Below, one piece after another: positions 36,400 through 45,519 of a stretch of DNA of 64,000 nt. Source of the DNA: Kingella oralis (GTDB taxonomy: Bacteria > Pseudomonadota > Gammaproteobacteria > Burkholderiales > Neisseriaceae); contig NZ_CP059569.1 of NCBI RefSeq assembly GCF_014054985.1, positions 1,426,001-1,490,000 of the forward strand, in the 5' to 3' direction. Made by a program: the position numbers and the translations under genes. The notes under the pieces were generated by a model. That model searched no databases and had not been told where the DNA came from. It worked only from the letters and a program-made list of their open reading frames with translations. The number at the start of each line of letters is the position of its first letter. Positions within the stretch are counted from its first letter, which is position 1.

Positions 36400-37476
36400 C
36401 TACAACACCGCCATCGGATAACTCCCCACCACCTTCACAAACGCCGCCGTCTCGCGCAGTTGCGCCAACGCCGCCTGCACGCGCCCATCCGATTCGTGCC
36501 CCTCAATATCAATGAAAAACAGATATTCCCAAAGCCCCGTGCGGCTGGGGCGGCTTTCAAACTTGGTTAGCGAAATCCCCGCCCGCGTCAAAGGCTCAAT
36601 CACGCGATGCAGCATCCCCACCTGATTGGGCGCGCTCACAATCAGCGTGGTCTTATCCTTGCCGCTCGCCGTCGTATCCTGATGCCCCAGCACCAAAAAG
36701 CGCGTGGTGTTGTTCGGCTCGTCTTCAATGTTTTCCGCGATTTTCGTCAAGCCATAAATTTCCGCCGCCGTTTGGCTGGCAATCGCCGCCACATTCTCAT
36801 CCAACTGCGCCAAGCGCGCCGCCTCGCCATTGCTGGACACCGCCACGCGCTGCACATCGCCGCCCAAATGCGCGTTTAACCAAAATTGGCATTGCGCCAA
36901 CGCCTGCGCGTGCGCATACACCTTCTTCACGTTTTTCAGGCTGCCTGAAACGCTCAACAAATGATGATGAATCCGCAGCACCACTTCACCGCAAGCGCGC
37001 AACGGCGTGTTCACCAGCAAATCCAAAGTGCGCCCCACCGAGCCTTCCGTCGAATTTTCCACCGGCGCAACCGCATAATCCGCCTGCCGCGCCTCCACCA
37101 AGCGCACGCTGTCATCCACCGTGGTGCAAGGCACGGTAACCGCTGCATGACCAAAATGCTTAATCGCCGCCATTTGCGTAAACGTGCCCATCGGGCCCAA
37201 ATAAGCAATCGTCAGCGGACGCTCCACCGCCAAGCATTCGCTCATCACTTCGCGGAACAAGCGCGCCACCCCCTCATCCGGCAAAGGCCCCTCGTTCAAA
37301 TCCTTAATCCGCTGCAACACCTGCGCCTCGCGCTCGGGACGATACACCGCCCCCGTGCCTTTCAGCGCGCCAATCGCCCGCGCATGCGTTGCCCGCTCGT
37401 TGAGCAAAGTTAAAATTTGCCGGTCAATCGCATCAATCGCATTGCGGTGCGGCAACAATTTATCATCCATCGACAT
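36400..37476 (-). CDS. pheA: Chorismate mutase / prephenate dehydratase (P-protein)
   Basis: 358 residues from ATG 37476 (a second ATG two codons later is equally good). An AroQ chorismate mutase (about 1-90), a prephenate dehydratase (about 95-275, with the TRF motif in NNTTRF) and a C-terminal ACT domain (about 285-358) for phenylalanine feedback. An internal DUS encodes SGSLK in the dehydratase. The frame stays open upstream for about 95 codons but carries no similarity there and covers a short repeat element. Confidence 0.92.
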   Translation of the reverse strand: MSMDDKLLPHRNAIDAIDRQILTLLNERATHARAIGALKGTGAVYRPEREAQVLQRIKDLNEGPLPDEGVARLFREVMSECLAVERPLTIAYLGPMGTFTQMAAIKHFGHAAVTVPCTTVDDSVRLVEARQADYAVAPVENSTEGSVGRTLDLLVNTPLRACGEVVLRIHHHLLSVSGSLKNVKKVYAHAQALAQCQFWLNAHLGGDVQRVAVSSNGEAARLAQLDENVAAIASQTAAEIYGLTKIAENIEDEPNNTTRFLVLGHQDTTASGKDKTTLIVSAPNQVGMLHRVIEPLTRAGISLTKFESRPSRTGLWEYLFFIDIEGHESDGRVQAALAQLRETAAFVKVVGSYPMAVL

Positions 37477-37856
37477 CGTTCTAGCCCAAAGCAAAAGCGC
37501 ATATTTTACCGAAATCGCGCCGTTTATAGTGAATTCAATTGGAACGGGCACAAGGCGGCAAAGCATTGTAATCGCGCAAATTTGATTCACGGTATGCAGG
37601 ATAATTTTCAGGCTGCCTTTGCATGGGCGGCATTGCAGTTCCCGGCATGGGCAAGCATAGGCAAACCCGCCCGCCCAAACATTGCGGCAGCCTGAAAACA
37701 GGATTTCGCTTGCGCCTTCCCAACGCGCCCCATGCCCGCGCACAGGCAGCCCACCCGGCAAAGCGAAAACTTGCCCAATGCCCCAGCAAAACGGTATGAT
37801 TACGCCCGTTTGCAGCCATTTGCTGCGCGTGTTTTTATCTAGAAAAGGGTAGCTCT
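37477..37856. other. Divergent pheA/nlpD control region
   Basis: 380 bases between divergent genes. Holds a Correia-like element (37525-37594), two DUS (near 37610 and 37686) and a pair of GGGCGG/CCGCCC-type arms. Promoters for both genes must lie here but were not assigned. Confidence 0.5.
37525..37594. repeat. Short Correia-like inverted-repeat element
   Basis: TATAGTGAATTCAATT at the left and AATTTGATTCACGGTA at the right are imperfect inverted repeats. The left end resembles the TATAGTGGATTAA terminus of neisserial Correia elements, and the interior has ACAAGGCGGCAAAGC. Confidence 0.5.
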
Positions 37857-38984
37857 ATGAAACTTCGCTCCATTTTAACTTTGGCAACAGCCGCAGCCTT
37901 ATTGACTGCGTGTTCCGCTGCCAAAAATTCCGCGCCCGTTGTGGCGGGCAATGGCGTAGGCGGCAGCAGCACCGCATCGCCCTACACCCCAAGCACCGCC
38001 ACCCCCTACGACGGCACCGCCGCAGGCACAACCGCCGGCGCGGGCAACCCCTACGGCGCAACGCCCTACACGCCCACCCCGTCCACCGTTTACACCCCAA
38101 GCACCCCAAGCACCCCCAGCACGCCCGTTGCCAGCGGCAGCGCATACAACCACCCGGCAGGCGCTTACCCCAGCGTGGATGTGAACGCCACCTTCCACCA
38201 AGTTGCCCCCGGCGACACCTTATACAACATCGCCAAACGCTATGGCGTGAGCCAAGACAACATCCGCGCATGGAACAACATGCCCGACGACACCGTAAAA
38301 TTGGGGACCAGCCTGCGGGTAAAGCCCACTAGCGCGAGCGGCGCATCATACGGGAACACCAGTTCAGCCACAGGCAGCTACCGAGTAGTTTCGGGCGACA
38401 CGCTATACAGCATCGCCCAACGCCACGGCATGACCGTAAGCCAGCTTCGCGCGGTAAACCATCTGCAAGACGAAAACCTCCGCGTGGGACAAACCTTGCG
38501 CGTAACAGGTACAGCCGTTGCCAGCACGCCCGCAGTTCAACCCACGCCCGTTGTTACTACAACCACCACAACCAGCGTAACCCCCCCACCAACACCAACC
38601 ATTGCCGCATCCGGCAAAACCGCCAGCCACGCAGGGCTGACATGGCAAAACCCGCTGGCGGGCGCGAGCATCGGCAAAGCGTTTAGCAGCAGCACGCGCG
38701 GCGTAGAGCTGCAAGGCTCGGCAAACCAAACCGTTGTCGCCGCTGCCGACGGACAAGTGATTTTCAGCGGCAACGGCCCGCGCGGCTACGGCAAGCTGGT
38801 GGTGGTGCAACACAGCCCCAATTTGCTCACCGCATACAGCAACGGCGACAACCTGATTGTGAAAGAGCAAGAGCGCGTGAAACGCGGGCAATCGCTCGCG
38901 CGGCTGGGCAGCGCAGGCAAACTGCATTTTGAAGTGCGCGAAAACGGCACGCCTGTAAACCCGAGCAACTACATCCCGTTCTAA
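37857..38984 (+). CDS. nlpD: NlpD-like lipoprotein with two LysM and a degenerate M23 domain
   Basis: 375 residues. Signal peptide with lipobox LLTAC (Cys19), a Pro/Ser/Thr linker (about 20-105), LysM repeats at about 112-155 and 172-215, a second Pro/Thr linker, and an M23/LytM domain (about 265-375). The M23 domain lacks the metal ligands of an active enzyme (GVELQGSANQ in place of an HxxxD site; TAYSNGD in place of HxH), as in NlpD, which activates the amidase AmiC at the septum. Two LysM is one more than E. coli NlpD. Confidence 0.85.
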   Translation: MKLRSILTLATAAALLTACSAAKNSAPVVAGNGVGGSSTASPYTPSTATPYDGTAAGTTAGAGNPYGATPYTPTPSTVYTPSTPSTPSTPVASGSAYNHPAGAYPSVDVNATFHQVAPGDTLYNIAKRYGVSQDNIRAWNNMPDDTVKLGTSLRVKPTSASGASYGNTSSATGSYRVVSGDTLYSIAQRHGMTVSQLRAVNHLQDENLRVGQTLRVTGTAVASTPAVQPTPVVTTTTTTSVTPPPTPTIAASGKTASHAGLTWQNPLAGASIGKAFSSSTRGVELQGSANQTVVAAADGQVIFSGNGPRGYGKLVVVQHSPNLLTAYSNGDNLIVKEQERVKRGQSLARLGSAGKLHFEVRENGTPVNPSNYIPF

Positions 38985-38997
38985 ACGGGCAGCACAG

Positions 38998-39030
38998 CAG
39001 GCAAGGGGATGGTTTCCTTGCCTGTTTTTG
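38998..39030 (+). terminator. Rho-independent terminator after nlpD
   Basis: CAGGCAAGG and CCTTGCCTG pair around a 9-base loop and are followed by five T. Confidence 0.8.
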
Positions 39031-39169
39031 TTTTTCAGGCTGCCTAATGGGGCGGGGGCAGCCTGAAAATCATCATTCTTTTGCTCCCGCCGCCTAGTTG
39101 CTTACAGCCCGACATATCGCCCTGCATTGAGCCAAACCAAGGCAGCCTAAAATTCCGAAAGTAGCCCCC

Positions 39170-40156
39170 ATGATTATCGTGATGCAACCGCACGCCAGCG
39201 AAGCCGCCGTGCAAAACGTCGTCCAATTTATCCGCGCCCAAGGCTTGACCGAACACCTGTCGCGCGGCACCGAACACACCATCATCGGCGCGGTCGGCGA
39301 CGAGCGCGTGTTTGACGCCGCCCAAATCGAAGCCCTGCCCGAAGTGGAACGCGCCATCCGCATCATGCAAGACTGGCGCATCATCAGCCGCGAAGCATGG
39401 GCGGATGACAGCCAAATCATCATCCGCGGCATTCCGTTCGGCGGCACAAACGCGCCGCAAACCATCGCCTACATCGGCAGCCTGAAAACCGCAGGCTTCA
39501 ACGAAGTTAAAACGGGCAAAGCGAGTTCCTGCGCAGCGGAAACCGAAGGCGGCAACGAAACCGAAACAAGCAAACCCCAATCCCACGCGGCTGAAATAAG
39601 CGAAGTGCATGCCCTCGCCGTGCTGCTGGATCCCTTCTATCTCCCCGCCAATCCCTACGCCCCCGACAACAACGCCGGCGAAGCCGACATCGCCCGCCAA
39701 CTGCAACACTGCGGCGCCCATTGGCACCGCGCGCAAAAAGCTGTTGCCGTTCGCATCCGCGACAGCGCACACATCCAAGCCGCGCTCAACGCCGAAGCCG
39801 ATTTGCTCTATTTGGGCGGCGAACTCATCAACAACCGCCATATCCTGCACGAACTGGGCAGCCTGAATGTGCCCGTTGTCGTTTGCAAAGACATCCACCA
39901 CACCGTGCGCGACTGGCTGATTGCCGCCGAACAAATCGCGCTGCGCGGCAACCAGCACATCCTGCTGGGCGAAGCCGGCACGCTGAGCCTGCACAGCGCG
40001 CCCGTCCGCCTGGACGTAGAAGCCATCGCCCAAGCCAAGCAGCAAAGCCACCTGCCCGTGCTGGCAAACATCAGCACGCTCGCCCACCGCCATATGCCCG
40101 TCGCCACCCTGCGCCGGCTCGCCATCGCCGCAGGCGCAGACGTGATTATTGAATAG
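39170..40156 (+). CDS. Degenerate type I-beta DAHP-synthase-like protein
   Basis: 328 residues. The first 90 are the ferredoxin-like regulatory domain of AroF/AroG-beta DAHP synthases (MIIVMQPHASEAAVQNVV, EHTIIGAVGDERVF, RIISREAW). The rest matches the TIM barrel in parts (LRGNQHILLGEAGTLSLHS, SHLPVLANISTLAHR, AIAAGADVIIE), but the phosphate-binding KPRTSPYSFQG-type motif is absent and the C-terminal EVHPxP segment is cut off. It is therefore unlikely to make DAHP. A binding or regulatory role, or decay, is possible. pheA is 1.7 kb away. Confidence 0.65.
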   Translation: MIIVMQPHASEAAVQNVVQFIRAQGLTEHLSRGTEHTIIGAVGDERVFDAAQIEALPEVERAIRIMQDWRIISREAWADDSQIIIRGIPFGGTNAPQTIAYIGSLKTAGFNEVKTGKASSCAAETEGGNETETSKPQSHAAEISEVHALAVLLDPFYLPANPYAPDNNAGEADIARQLQHCGAHWHRAQKAVAVRIRDSAHIQAALNAEADLLYLGGELINNRHILHELGSLNVPVVVCKDIHHTVRDWLIAAEQIALRGNQHILLGEAGTLSLHSAPVRLDVEAIAQAKQQSHLPVLANISTLAHRHMPVATLRRLAIAAGADVIIE

Positions 40157-40285
40157 GCAGCCTGAAAACCAAAATAAAACCACAACGGCTCATTTGCCCA
40201 ACCGTTACCCCCAAGGCAGCCTGAAAACGAACGCAGCGATTTCAGCGAAACCTCAACCCATCCACCCCAACCATCCCCAACCGCC

Positions 40286-41068
40286 ATGCCCCAAAAAGCC
40301 CCCATCCGCAAACGCATCGCCCGTATTTTCAAACTCCTGATTTGGCTCTACCACACAGGACGCAACCTGCGCCGGCTTGACCACGCCACCGACGAACAAC
40401 GCGCCGCCACCCTGCGCCACATGGGGCAAAGCTGCCTGGACACACTCGGCATCCAAACCCACGTTGAAGCCCCCAACGGCAACCAAGCGCAACACGGTCT
40501 GCTTATCGCCGCCAACCACGTCTCATGGCTGGACATCTTCGTGATTACCGCCCTCTATCCCGCCAGCTTCATCGCCATGCAAGAGCTCAAAAACTGGCCC
40601 ATTATCGGCAAAATGGTAACCAACGCAGGCACGGTGTATATAGACCGCAGCAACCGCAAAGACATCAACATTATCAACGCCGCCATCTCCCGCGTGTTGG
40701 AAGCCAACGGCAACGTCTGCTTCTTCCCCGAAGCCCGCACCACGCTGGGCAACGGTATGCTCCCACTCAAAGCCGCCCTGTTTCAGGCTGCCCTAGACAG
40801 CAACGCCCCCGTGCAGCCCATCGCCATGCGCTACTACAATGCCAACGAGCGCACCACCGCCGTATCGTTTGCCAACGCCAACCTGTTCCAATCGCTGTGG
40901 CGCATCGTTTCCATAGAACAAATCAACGTCAAAGTAACCATCGCCGCGCCGCTGCTGCCCCGCGATTTGCCCGAAAACGACCGCTTTTTGCTCAAAGACA
41001 AAGTGGAACAAGCCCTGCTGCCGATTGTGTTGTCCGATAGCCCCAATCCCGAGCAAGTGATGCCGTAA
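40286..41068 (+). CDS. plsC: 1-acyl-sn-glycerol-3-phosphate acyltransferase
   Basis: 260 residues. It acylates lysophosphatidic acid at sn-2 to give phosphatidic acid. The catalytic HX4D is NHVSWLD (H78, D83); the glycerophosphate site is FFPEARTTLGNG (about 145-155). One or two N-terminal hydrophobic segments anchor it in the inner membrane. Neisseriaceae often have more than one PlsC-like enzyme, so this could be NlaA- or NlaB-like. An internal DUS encodes FQAA. Confidence 0.88.
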   Translation: MPQKAPIRKRIARIFKLLIWLYHTGRNLRRLDHATDEQRAATLRHMGQSCLDTLGIQTHVEAPNGNQAQHGLLIAANHVSWLDIFVITALYPASFIAMQELKNWPIIGKMVTNAGTVYIDRSNRKDINIINAAISRVLEANGNVCFFPEARTTLGNGMLPLKAALFQAALDSNAPVQPIAMRYYNANERTTAVSFANANLFQSLWRIVSIEQINVKVTIAAPLLPRDLPENDRFLLKDKVEQALLPIVLSDSPNPEQVMP

Positions 41069-41084
41069 TTGCAAACGGAAAACG

Positions 41085-41122
41085 CTTTCAGGCTGCCTCA
41101 ATCACCAAAGGCAGCCTGAAAA
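41085..41122. terminator. DUS inverted-repeat terminator after plsC
   Basis: Facing DUS with a 9-base loop, 17 bases beyond the plsC stop codon. Confidence 0.6.
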
Positions 41123-41205
41123 TCAAAATAGGGCGCAACGGCTTGCCGCTCAATCTAATAGGATGAAGCCAGCAATGCGTTAATTGCGTATTGGGCTGTT
41201 GATAC

Positions 41206-41245
41206 GTTTTCAGGCTGCCTCAATCGCCAAAGGCAGCCTGAAAAC
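41206..41245. terminator. DUS inverted-repeat terminator after the DUF2167 gene
   Basis: GTTTTCAGGCTGCCT facing AGGCAGCCTGAAAAC, directly beyond the minus-strand stop at 41254. Confidence 0.65.
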
Positions 41246-41253
41246 ACTCTCGC

Positions 41254-42273
41254 TTACTTATCCTTCTTCCGCCCAAACCGCCCCTTCAACCCCGCGCCCA
41301 AGCCCACCGCTGCCAGCGCAATAATCTTGCCAAACTTCACAAAAAACGCGCCAATCACCGCCAGCAAGCCCAGCTTTTTCGCCGCCACGCCGCCAATCAA
41401 CGCCGCCAAACCATATTCCGCCACCTTATCGGTGGTTGCGTTAAAGTCCGCATAGCGCAAGCCTTGGTTGAACTCAATATTACTCAACAGCTCGCGCGCC
41501 ACAGGTTTCATCTTGTCAATTTCTTTCAAATCCGTAACCAGCGTAAGGCTGATGTAGCCCTTTCTGCCGAGTTGAAACGTATTGTAGTTCACCGCAGGGT
41601 TTTCATCCTTGCCGCCTTTTTCATACACATCAATAGACCAAATCAAACGATGCGTCGCCGCGTCATACTGCGGTTTTTCAATCCAGCCGCGCGTTTCCGT
41701 TTCCGCTATCCCTTTGGATTTTCGCACTTTATTTTGCTCTTCGTTGCCCGCTTTAAGCTCGTTGAGCATCGCTTCCGTGTCCCATTCTTTCGCGTCATCG
41801 TCTTTAATATAGCCCGAATCCACATAATCCAAATCCACCCACCAAGTAACATCCTCGCCCTCTTTCACCTCGGGCAATATCAAGCCATAGCGGTTGGGAT
41901 TAGAACTGTTGCCATGTTCCACCATCAGCGCATTCGCCGCCTCTTTTTTGATGAACAACATCCCCGCAGGCAGTTTCAGGCTGCCTTCTGCGCCCAAAGG
42001 GATGGTGGCGGGGCCTTTGATGGTGTCCTCATCCACGCCGTTTTCTTCGGCTGGCTTGGAGGCGGCTTTTTCGGCTTGCTTGCCGTTATTCGCCTGTTTG
42101 GTTCGGTTGGCATGCTTACGCGCCGCCTCTTGGGCACTTTTTTCCAACTGCGATTGCCCCGCCGTATTCGGCTCGTTGTCAGACTGATTCGCCGCAATTC
42201 CCGCAGCCGAAGACAACGCCAACAGCGCACACAAAACCGCGCCAGCCAATTTTTTCTGATTAAACTGATTCAT
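41254..42273 (-). CDS. DUF2167 membrane protein
   Basis: 339 residues from ATG 42273, chosen because AAGGA lies eight bases upstream; a GTG six codons earlier is less likely. A signal peptide (about 1-30) is followed by a Lys/Ala/Glu-rich stretch (35-80), then the DUF2167 region (KGPATIPLGAEGSLKLPAGM, WWVDLDYVDSGYIKDDD, YNTFQLGRKGYISLTL) and a C-terminal hydrophobic part with AALIGGVAAKKLGLLAVIG. The tail RFGRKKDK is basic. Function of the family is unknown. Confidence 0.82.
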   Translation of the reverse strand: MNQFNQKKLAGAVLCALLALSSAAGIAANQSDNEPNTAGQSQLEKSAQEAARKHANRTKQANNGKQAEKAASKPAEENGVDEDTIKGPATIPLGAEGSLKLPAGMLFIKKEAANALMVEHGNSSNPNRYGLILPEVKEGEDVTWWVDLDYVDSGYIKDDDAKEWDTEAMLNELKAGNEEQNKVRKSKGIAETETRGWIEKPQYDAATHRLIWSIDVYEKGGKDENPAVNYNTFQLGRKGYISLTLVTDLKEIDKMKPVARELLSNIEFNQGLRYADFNATTDKVAEYGLAALIGGVAAKKLGLLAVIGAFFVKFGKIIALAAVGLGAGLKGRFGRKKDK

Positions 42274-42330
42274 CCAACAGTCCTTGTTCACAGGTAAACA
42301 TAAGCTCCTATCCGAGCCGTAAAAACGTTT

Positions 42331-42362
42331 TCAGGCTGCCTCAATCCTCCGAGGCAGCCTGA
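42331..42362. terminator. DUS inverted repeat
   Basis: TCAGGCTGCCTC and GAGGCAGCCTGA with an 8-base loop, between fnr and the DUF2167 gene; positioned to terminate fnr. Confidence 0.65.
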
Positions 42363-42423
42363 ATTTTAACCTAAAAACAGAAATCTTAACAAAAATTATC
42401 GTATGCTTAACGAGCAATACAGC

Positions 42424-43155
42424 CTAATACTCCCGCCGCTCTTGGCAGCCTGAAACCAGCGCCTGCAAATCGCGCGGCAACAAAATACGGATATGCTTAT
42501 GCTCCACATCAATCAAGCCGTCTTGCTTGAATTTAGACAGCGTGCGGCTCACTGTTTCCAGTTTCAGCCCCAAATAGCTGCCGATTTCCTCGCGCGACAT
42601 CCGCAAAATAAAATCGTTTGCCGCAAAACCGCGCACATACAAACGATCCGACAAATTCAGCAAAAACATCGCCAGCCGCTCTTCCGCCCGCATATTGCCC
42701 AAAAGCAGCATCACCGTTTGGTTACGCACAATCTCGCGGCTCATCAAGCGCAAAACGTGCAGATAAAGCTGCGGGATTTTCTCGCTCAACTCGTCGATTT
42801 GGTCAAATGGCAGCTCGCACACCTCGCTGTCTTCCAGCGCCACCGCGTCGCAAGCATATTTGCCCAAGCAAATCCCGTCCGTGCCCACCAATTCGCCCGA
42901 CATAAAAAAACCCGTAACTTGGTCGCGCCCGTCTTGCGTGCTCACCGCCGTTTTGAAAAACCCCGTGCGGATGGCAAACAAAGAAGTGAACGTTTCCCCC
43001 GCATGAAATAAGAATTCTCCTCTCTTTACACGGCGATTTTGTTTCAACACAGCGCCAATTTGGTTAAAATCCTCCTCCTGAAACCCAACGGGCATGCAGA
43101 TTTCTTTTAAGGAACAATGTGTGCATTGCGTTTTGCAAATGGGCAGCCTTGACAT
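42424..43155 (-). CDS. fnr: Oxygen-sensing regulator FNR
   Basis: 243 residues. The N-terminal cysteines C11, C14 and C20 (plus C7) and the internal C102 in KYACDAV can hold the [4Fe-4S] cluster. A cNMP-type beta-barrel (about 35-140) and dimer helix precede the helix-turn-helix EEIGSYLGLKLETVSRTLS with the FNR-specific E-x-x-S-R. It controls anaerobic genes. hemN, a typical FNR target, is divergently transcribed from the same intergenic region. Confidence 0.93.
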   Translation of the reverse strand: MSRLPICKTQCTHCSLKEICMPVGFQEEDFNQIGAVLKQNRRVKRGEFLFHAGETFTSLFAIRTGFFKTAVSTQDGRDQVTGFFMSGELVGTDGICLGKYACDAVALEDSEVCELPFDQIDELSEKIPQLYLHVLRLMSREIVRNQTVMLLLGNMRAEERLAMFLLNLSDRLYVRGFAANDFILRMSREEIGSYLGLKLETVSRTLSKFKQDGLIDVEHKHIRILLPRDLQALVSGCQERREY

Positions 43156-43289
43156 AATTCTTTGCAGTCCTAAATAGTTAGTTGGTCTAGTTATATTGTC
43201 TAATTGATAAAACTTTACATTACTTGTAAAGCCAACACCAATTTTAACAAAATTTGATTAAAAGCAAAATTATTTACTTAACCACCACC
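43156..43289. promoter_or_regulatory. fnr/hemN divergent control region with an inverted repeat
   Basis: CTTTACA-TTACT-TGTAAAG (43213-43231) is a 19-bp perfect inverted repeat with 7-base arms, next to TTGAT half-sites of FNR-box type at 43204 and 43254. It may be an operator for either gene. No single full FNR box was found. Confidence 0.4.
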
Positions 43290-44693
43290 ATGAAAACCAT
43301 CACCATCGCACCACACACACCCACGCTGTTTGACTTTGACCGCGAACTCATCGCCAGCCTGCCCGCCAGCGGGCCGCGCTACACCTCCTATCCCACCGCC
43401 GACCGCTTCCATGACGGTTTCAGGCAGCCTGAATACGTTTCCGTGCTGGAAAACACGCTTTCAGGCAGCCTGAAACCCGTTTCGCTTTATGTCCACATCC
43501 CGTTTTGCAACGTGATTTGCTATTACTGCGGCTGCAACAAAGTCATCACCAAAGACACCAGCAAAGCCGACGAATACTTAACCTATCTGGAAAAAGAAAT
43601 GGCGCTGCTCGCCCCGCATTTGCACGGCAGGCACAAACTTGCCCAGCTTCATTTCGGCGGCGGCACGCCCACGTTTTTGAGCGACGCGCAGTTGGAGCGC
43701 GTGTTCCGCATGATACGCGAGCATTTTGAATTGCTGCCCGACGGCGAATATTCCATTGAAATCGACCCGCGCAAGGTGAGCCGCGAAAGCGTGTTCAAAC
43801 TGGGCGAACTGGGCTTTAACCGCATGAGCGTGGGCATTCAAGATTTTGACCCCAAAGTTCAGGCTGCCGTAAACCGCATCCAAACGGTGGAAGAAACGCG
43901 CGAAGTGATTGAAGCGGCGCGCGAAGCGGGGTTCAAATCCATCAGCGTGGATTTGATTTACGGGCTGCCGCATCAATCGGTGGCAAGCATCAAGCCCACG
44001 CTGGAAACCGTGCTCTCGCTGTCGCCCGACCGCCTTGCGCTGTATCACTACGCGCATCTGCCGCATATTTTCAAGCCGCAGCGGCGCATTGACACCAACG
44101 CCGTGCCATCAAGCGAAGAAAAATTGGATATTTTGCAATACGCGGTGAAGCTGTTGGACGAGCGCGGCTATGTGTTTATCGGCATGGATCATTTTGCCAA
44201 ACCCGAAGACGAACTGGCGATTGCGTTGCGCGAAGGGCGTTTGCAGCGCAATTTCCAAGGCTATTCCACTTATGCCGATTGCGATTTGGTGGCGATTGGC
44301 GTGAGCAGCATCGGCAAAATTGGCAACACATACAGCCAAAACCAGCGCGATTTAAACGATTACTACGCCGATTTGGACGCGGGCAAACTGCCCGTGATGC
44401 GCGGCTATGAACTGAATGCTGATGACGTGATGCGCCGCCAAATTATCCAAGATTTGATGTGCCGCTTTGCGCTGGAACTGGCGGATTACCAAGCCGATTT
44501 TGCCGATTACTTTGCCGAGGAAATCCCCGATTTGCAACGCATCGCCGCGCTGGGCTTGATTGAATGGCAGCCTGAAACGGGCAGCCTGAAAGTTACCCCG
44601 AAAGGGCGTTTTTTGATTCGCAACATCGCCATGATTTTTGATTACTACTTGCGGCATAAGGAAACCAAAGCCAAGTATTCGCAGACGGTTTAA
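43290..44693 (+). CDS. hemN: Oxygen-independent coproporphyrinogen III oxidase
   Basis: 467 residues from ATG 43290. A radical SAM enzyme of haem synthesis. The cluster motif is C73-x3-C77-x2-C80 (PFCNVICYYCGC), followed by FGGGTPTFLS, SIEIDPR and the HemN C-terminal domain. The N-terminal RYTSYPTADRF is typical of true HemN. Two DUS encode FRQPE and SGSLK near residues 44-62, and two lie near the C-terminus. It is divergent from fnr, suggesting anaerobic induction. Confidence 0.94.
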   Translation: MKTITIAPHTPTLFDFDRELIASLPASGPRYTSYPTADRFHDGFRQPEYVSVLENTLSGSLKPVSLYVHIPFCNVICYYCGCNKVITKDTSKADEYLTYLEKEMALLAPHLHGRHKLAQLHFGGGTPTFLSDAQLERVFRMIREHFELLPDGEYSIEIDPRKVSRESVFKLGELGFNRMSVGIQDFDPKVQAAVNRIQTVEETREVIEAAREAGFKSISVDLIYGLPHQSVASIKPTLETVLSLSPDRLALYHYAHLPHIFKPQRRIDTNAVPSSEEKLDILQYAVKLLDERGYVFIGMDHFAKPEDELAIALREGRLQRNFQGYSTYADCDLVAIGVSSIGKIGNTYSQNQRDLNDYYADLDAGKLPVMRGYELNADDVMRRQIIQDLMCRFALELADYQADFADYFAEEIPDLQRIAALGLIEWQPETGSLKVTPKGRFLIRNIAMIFDYYLRHKETKAKYSQTV

Positions 44694-44700
44694 AGCAGAT

Positions 44701-44743
44701 TTTCAGGCTGCCTATTGCGCGTAAACAATAGGCAGCCTAAAAA
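44701..44743. terminator. DUS inverted-repeat terminator after hemN
   Basis: TTTCAGGCTGCCTATTG faces CAATAGGCAGCCTAAAA, the second DUS having one mismatch. Confidence 0.6.
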
Positions 44744-44794
44744 CGCAAGCAGAGCAAGGCGCACATATTATTATCCATCCAAAAAGGAAACCCC

Positions 44795-45508
44795 ATGACC
44801 CAACAATTCATCGTCGATGCCAGCTTCTGGCAACTGTTCCCGCAAGCCCAGCTCGCCGTGCTGATATTAGACAACATCAACAACCAAGGCGAATCCAGCC
44901 CCGCCATCAAACAGCTTTTGGCAGAAGCCAACCTCGCCGCCAAAAAGCATCTCACCGCCGAACAGCTAAGCCAAAACCCCGCCGTTGCCGTGTGGCGGGA
45001 AGCCTATCAGCAATTCAAAACCAAAAAAGGCGTGCGCAGCAGCATAGAAGCCCTGCTCAAACGCATAGAGCAAGGCAAAGGCGTAGGCAGCATCAACCCG
45101 TTGGTGGACATCTACAACGCCGCTAGCCTCACATACGGCTTGCCCTGCGGCGCGGAAGATATTGACACCTTTGTAGGTAACCTGAAACTGCACATCACCC
45201 AAGGCGGCGACGAATTTTTCGCGCTCGGCGACGAAGAAAATTCACCCACACTGGCAGGCGAACTCTGCTACACCGACAATGTAGGCGCAGTGTGCCGCTG
45301 CTTCAACTGGCGCGACGGCAAACGCACCATGATTACAGCAACCAGCCGCCGCGCGTTTGTCGTGCTGGAATATCCCAACGCCGGCCGCCGCGCCGATTTG
45401 GAAGCCGCGCTTGCCGACATCGCCCGCCACGCGCAAGCCGAACTGGGCGCAAACGTTGTGCGCCAAGCTATTTTGACCGCCGATAATCCCGCGATTGACT
45501 TGAATTAA
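44795..45508 (+). CDS. B3/B4 tRNA-binding-domain protein
   Basis: 237 residues. The central part (VWREAYQQFKTKKGVRSSIEALLKR, with NPLVDIYNAASLTYGLPCGAEDID) is the B3/B4 domain found in the beta subunit of phenylalanyl-tRNA synthetase. As a stand-alone protein it may edit misacylated tRNA or act on free amino acids; this is inferred, not known. The second half has a conserved CRCFNWRDG segment. AAAGGAAA precedes the ATG. Length is normal for the stand-alone group. Confidence 0.82.
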   Translation: MTQQFIVDASFWQLFPQAQLAVLILDNINNQGESSPAIKQLLAEANLAAKKHLTAEQLSQNPAVAVWREAYQQFKTKKGVRSSIEALLKRIEQGKGVGSINPLVDIYNAASLTYGLPCGAEDIDTFVGNLKLHITQGGDEFFALGDEENSPTLAGELCYTDNVGAVCRCFNWRDGKRTMITATSRRAFVVLEYPNAGRRADLEAALADIARHAQAELGANVVRQAILTADNPAIDLN

Positions 45509-45519
45509 CCGTTTGCTTT

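Noticed and set aside
37477..37761. N-terminal extension of PheA
   Set aside because: The open stretch covers a repeat element and DUS, and the chorismate mutase domain starts at 37476.
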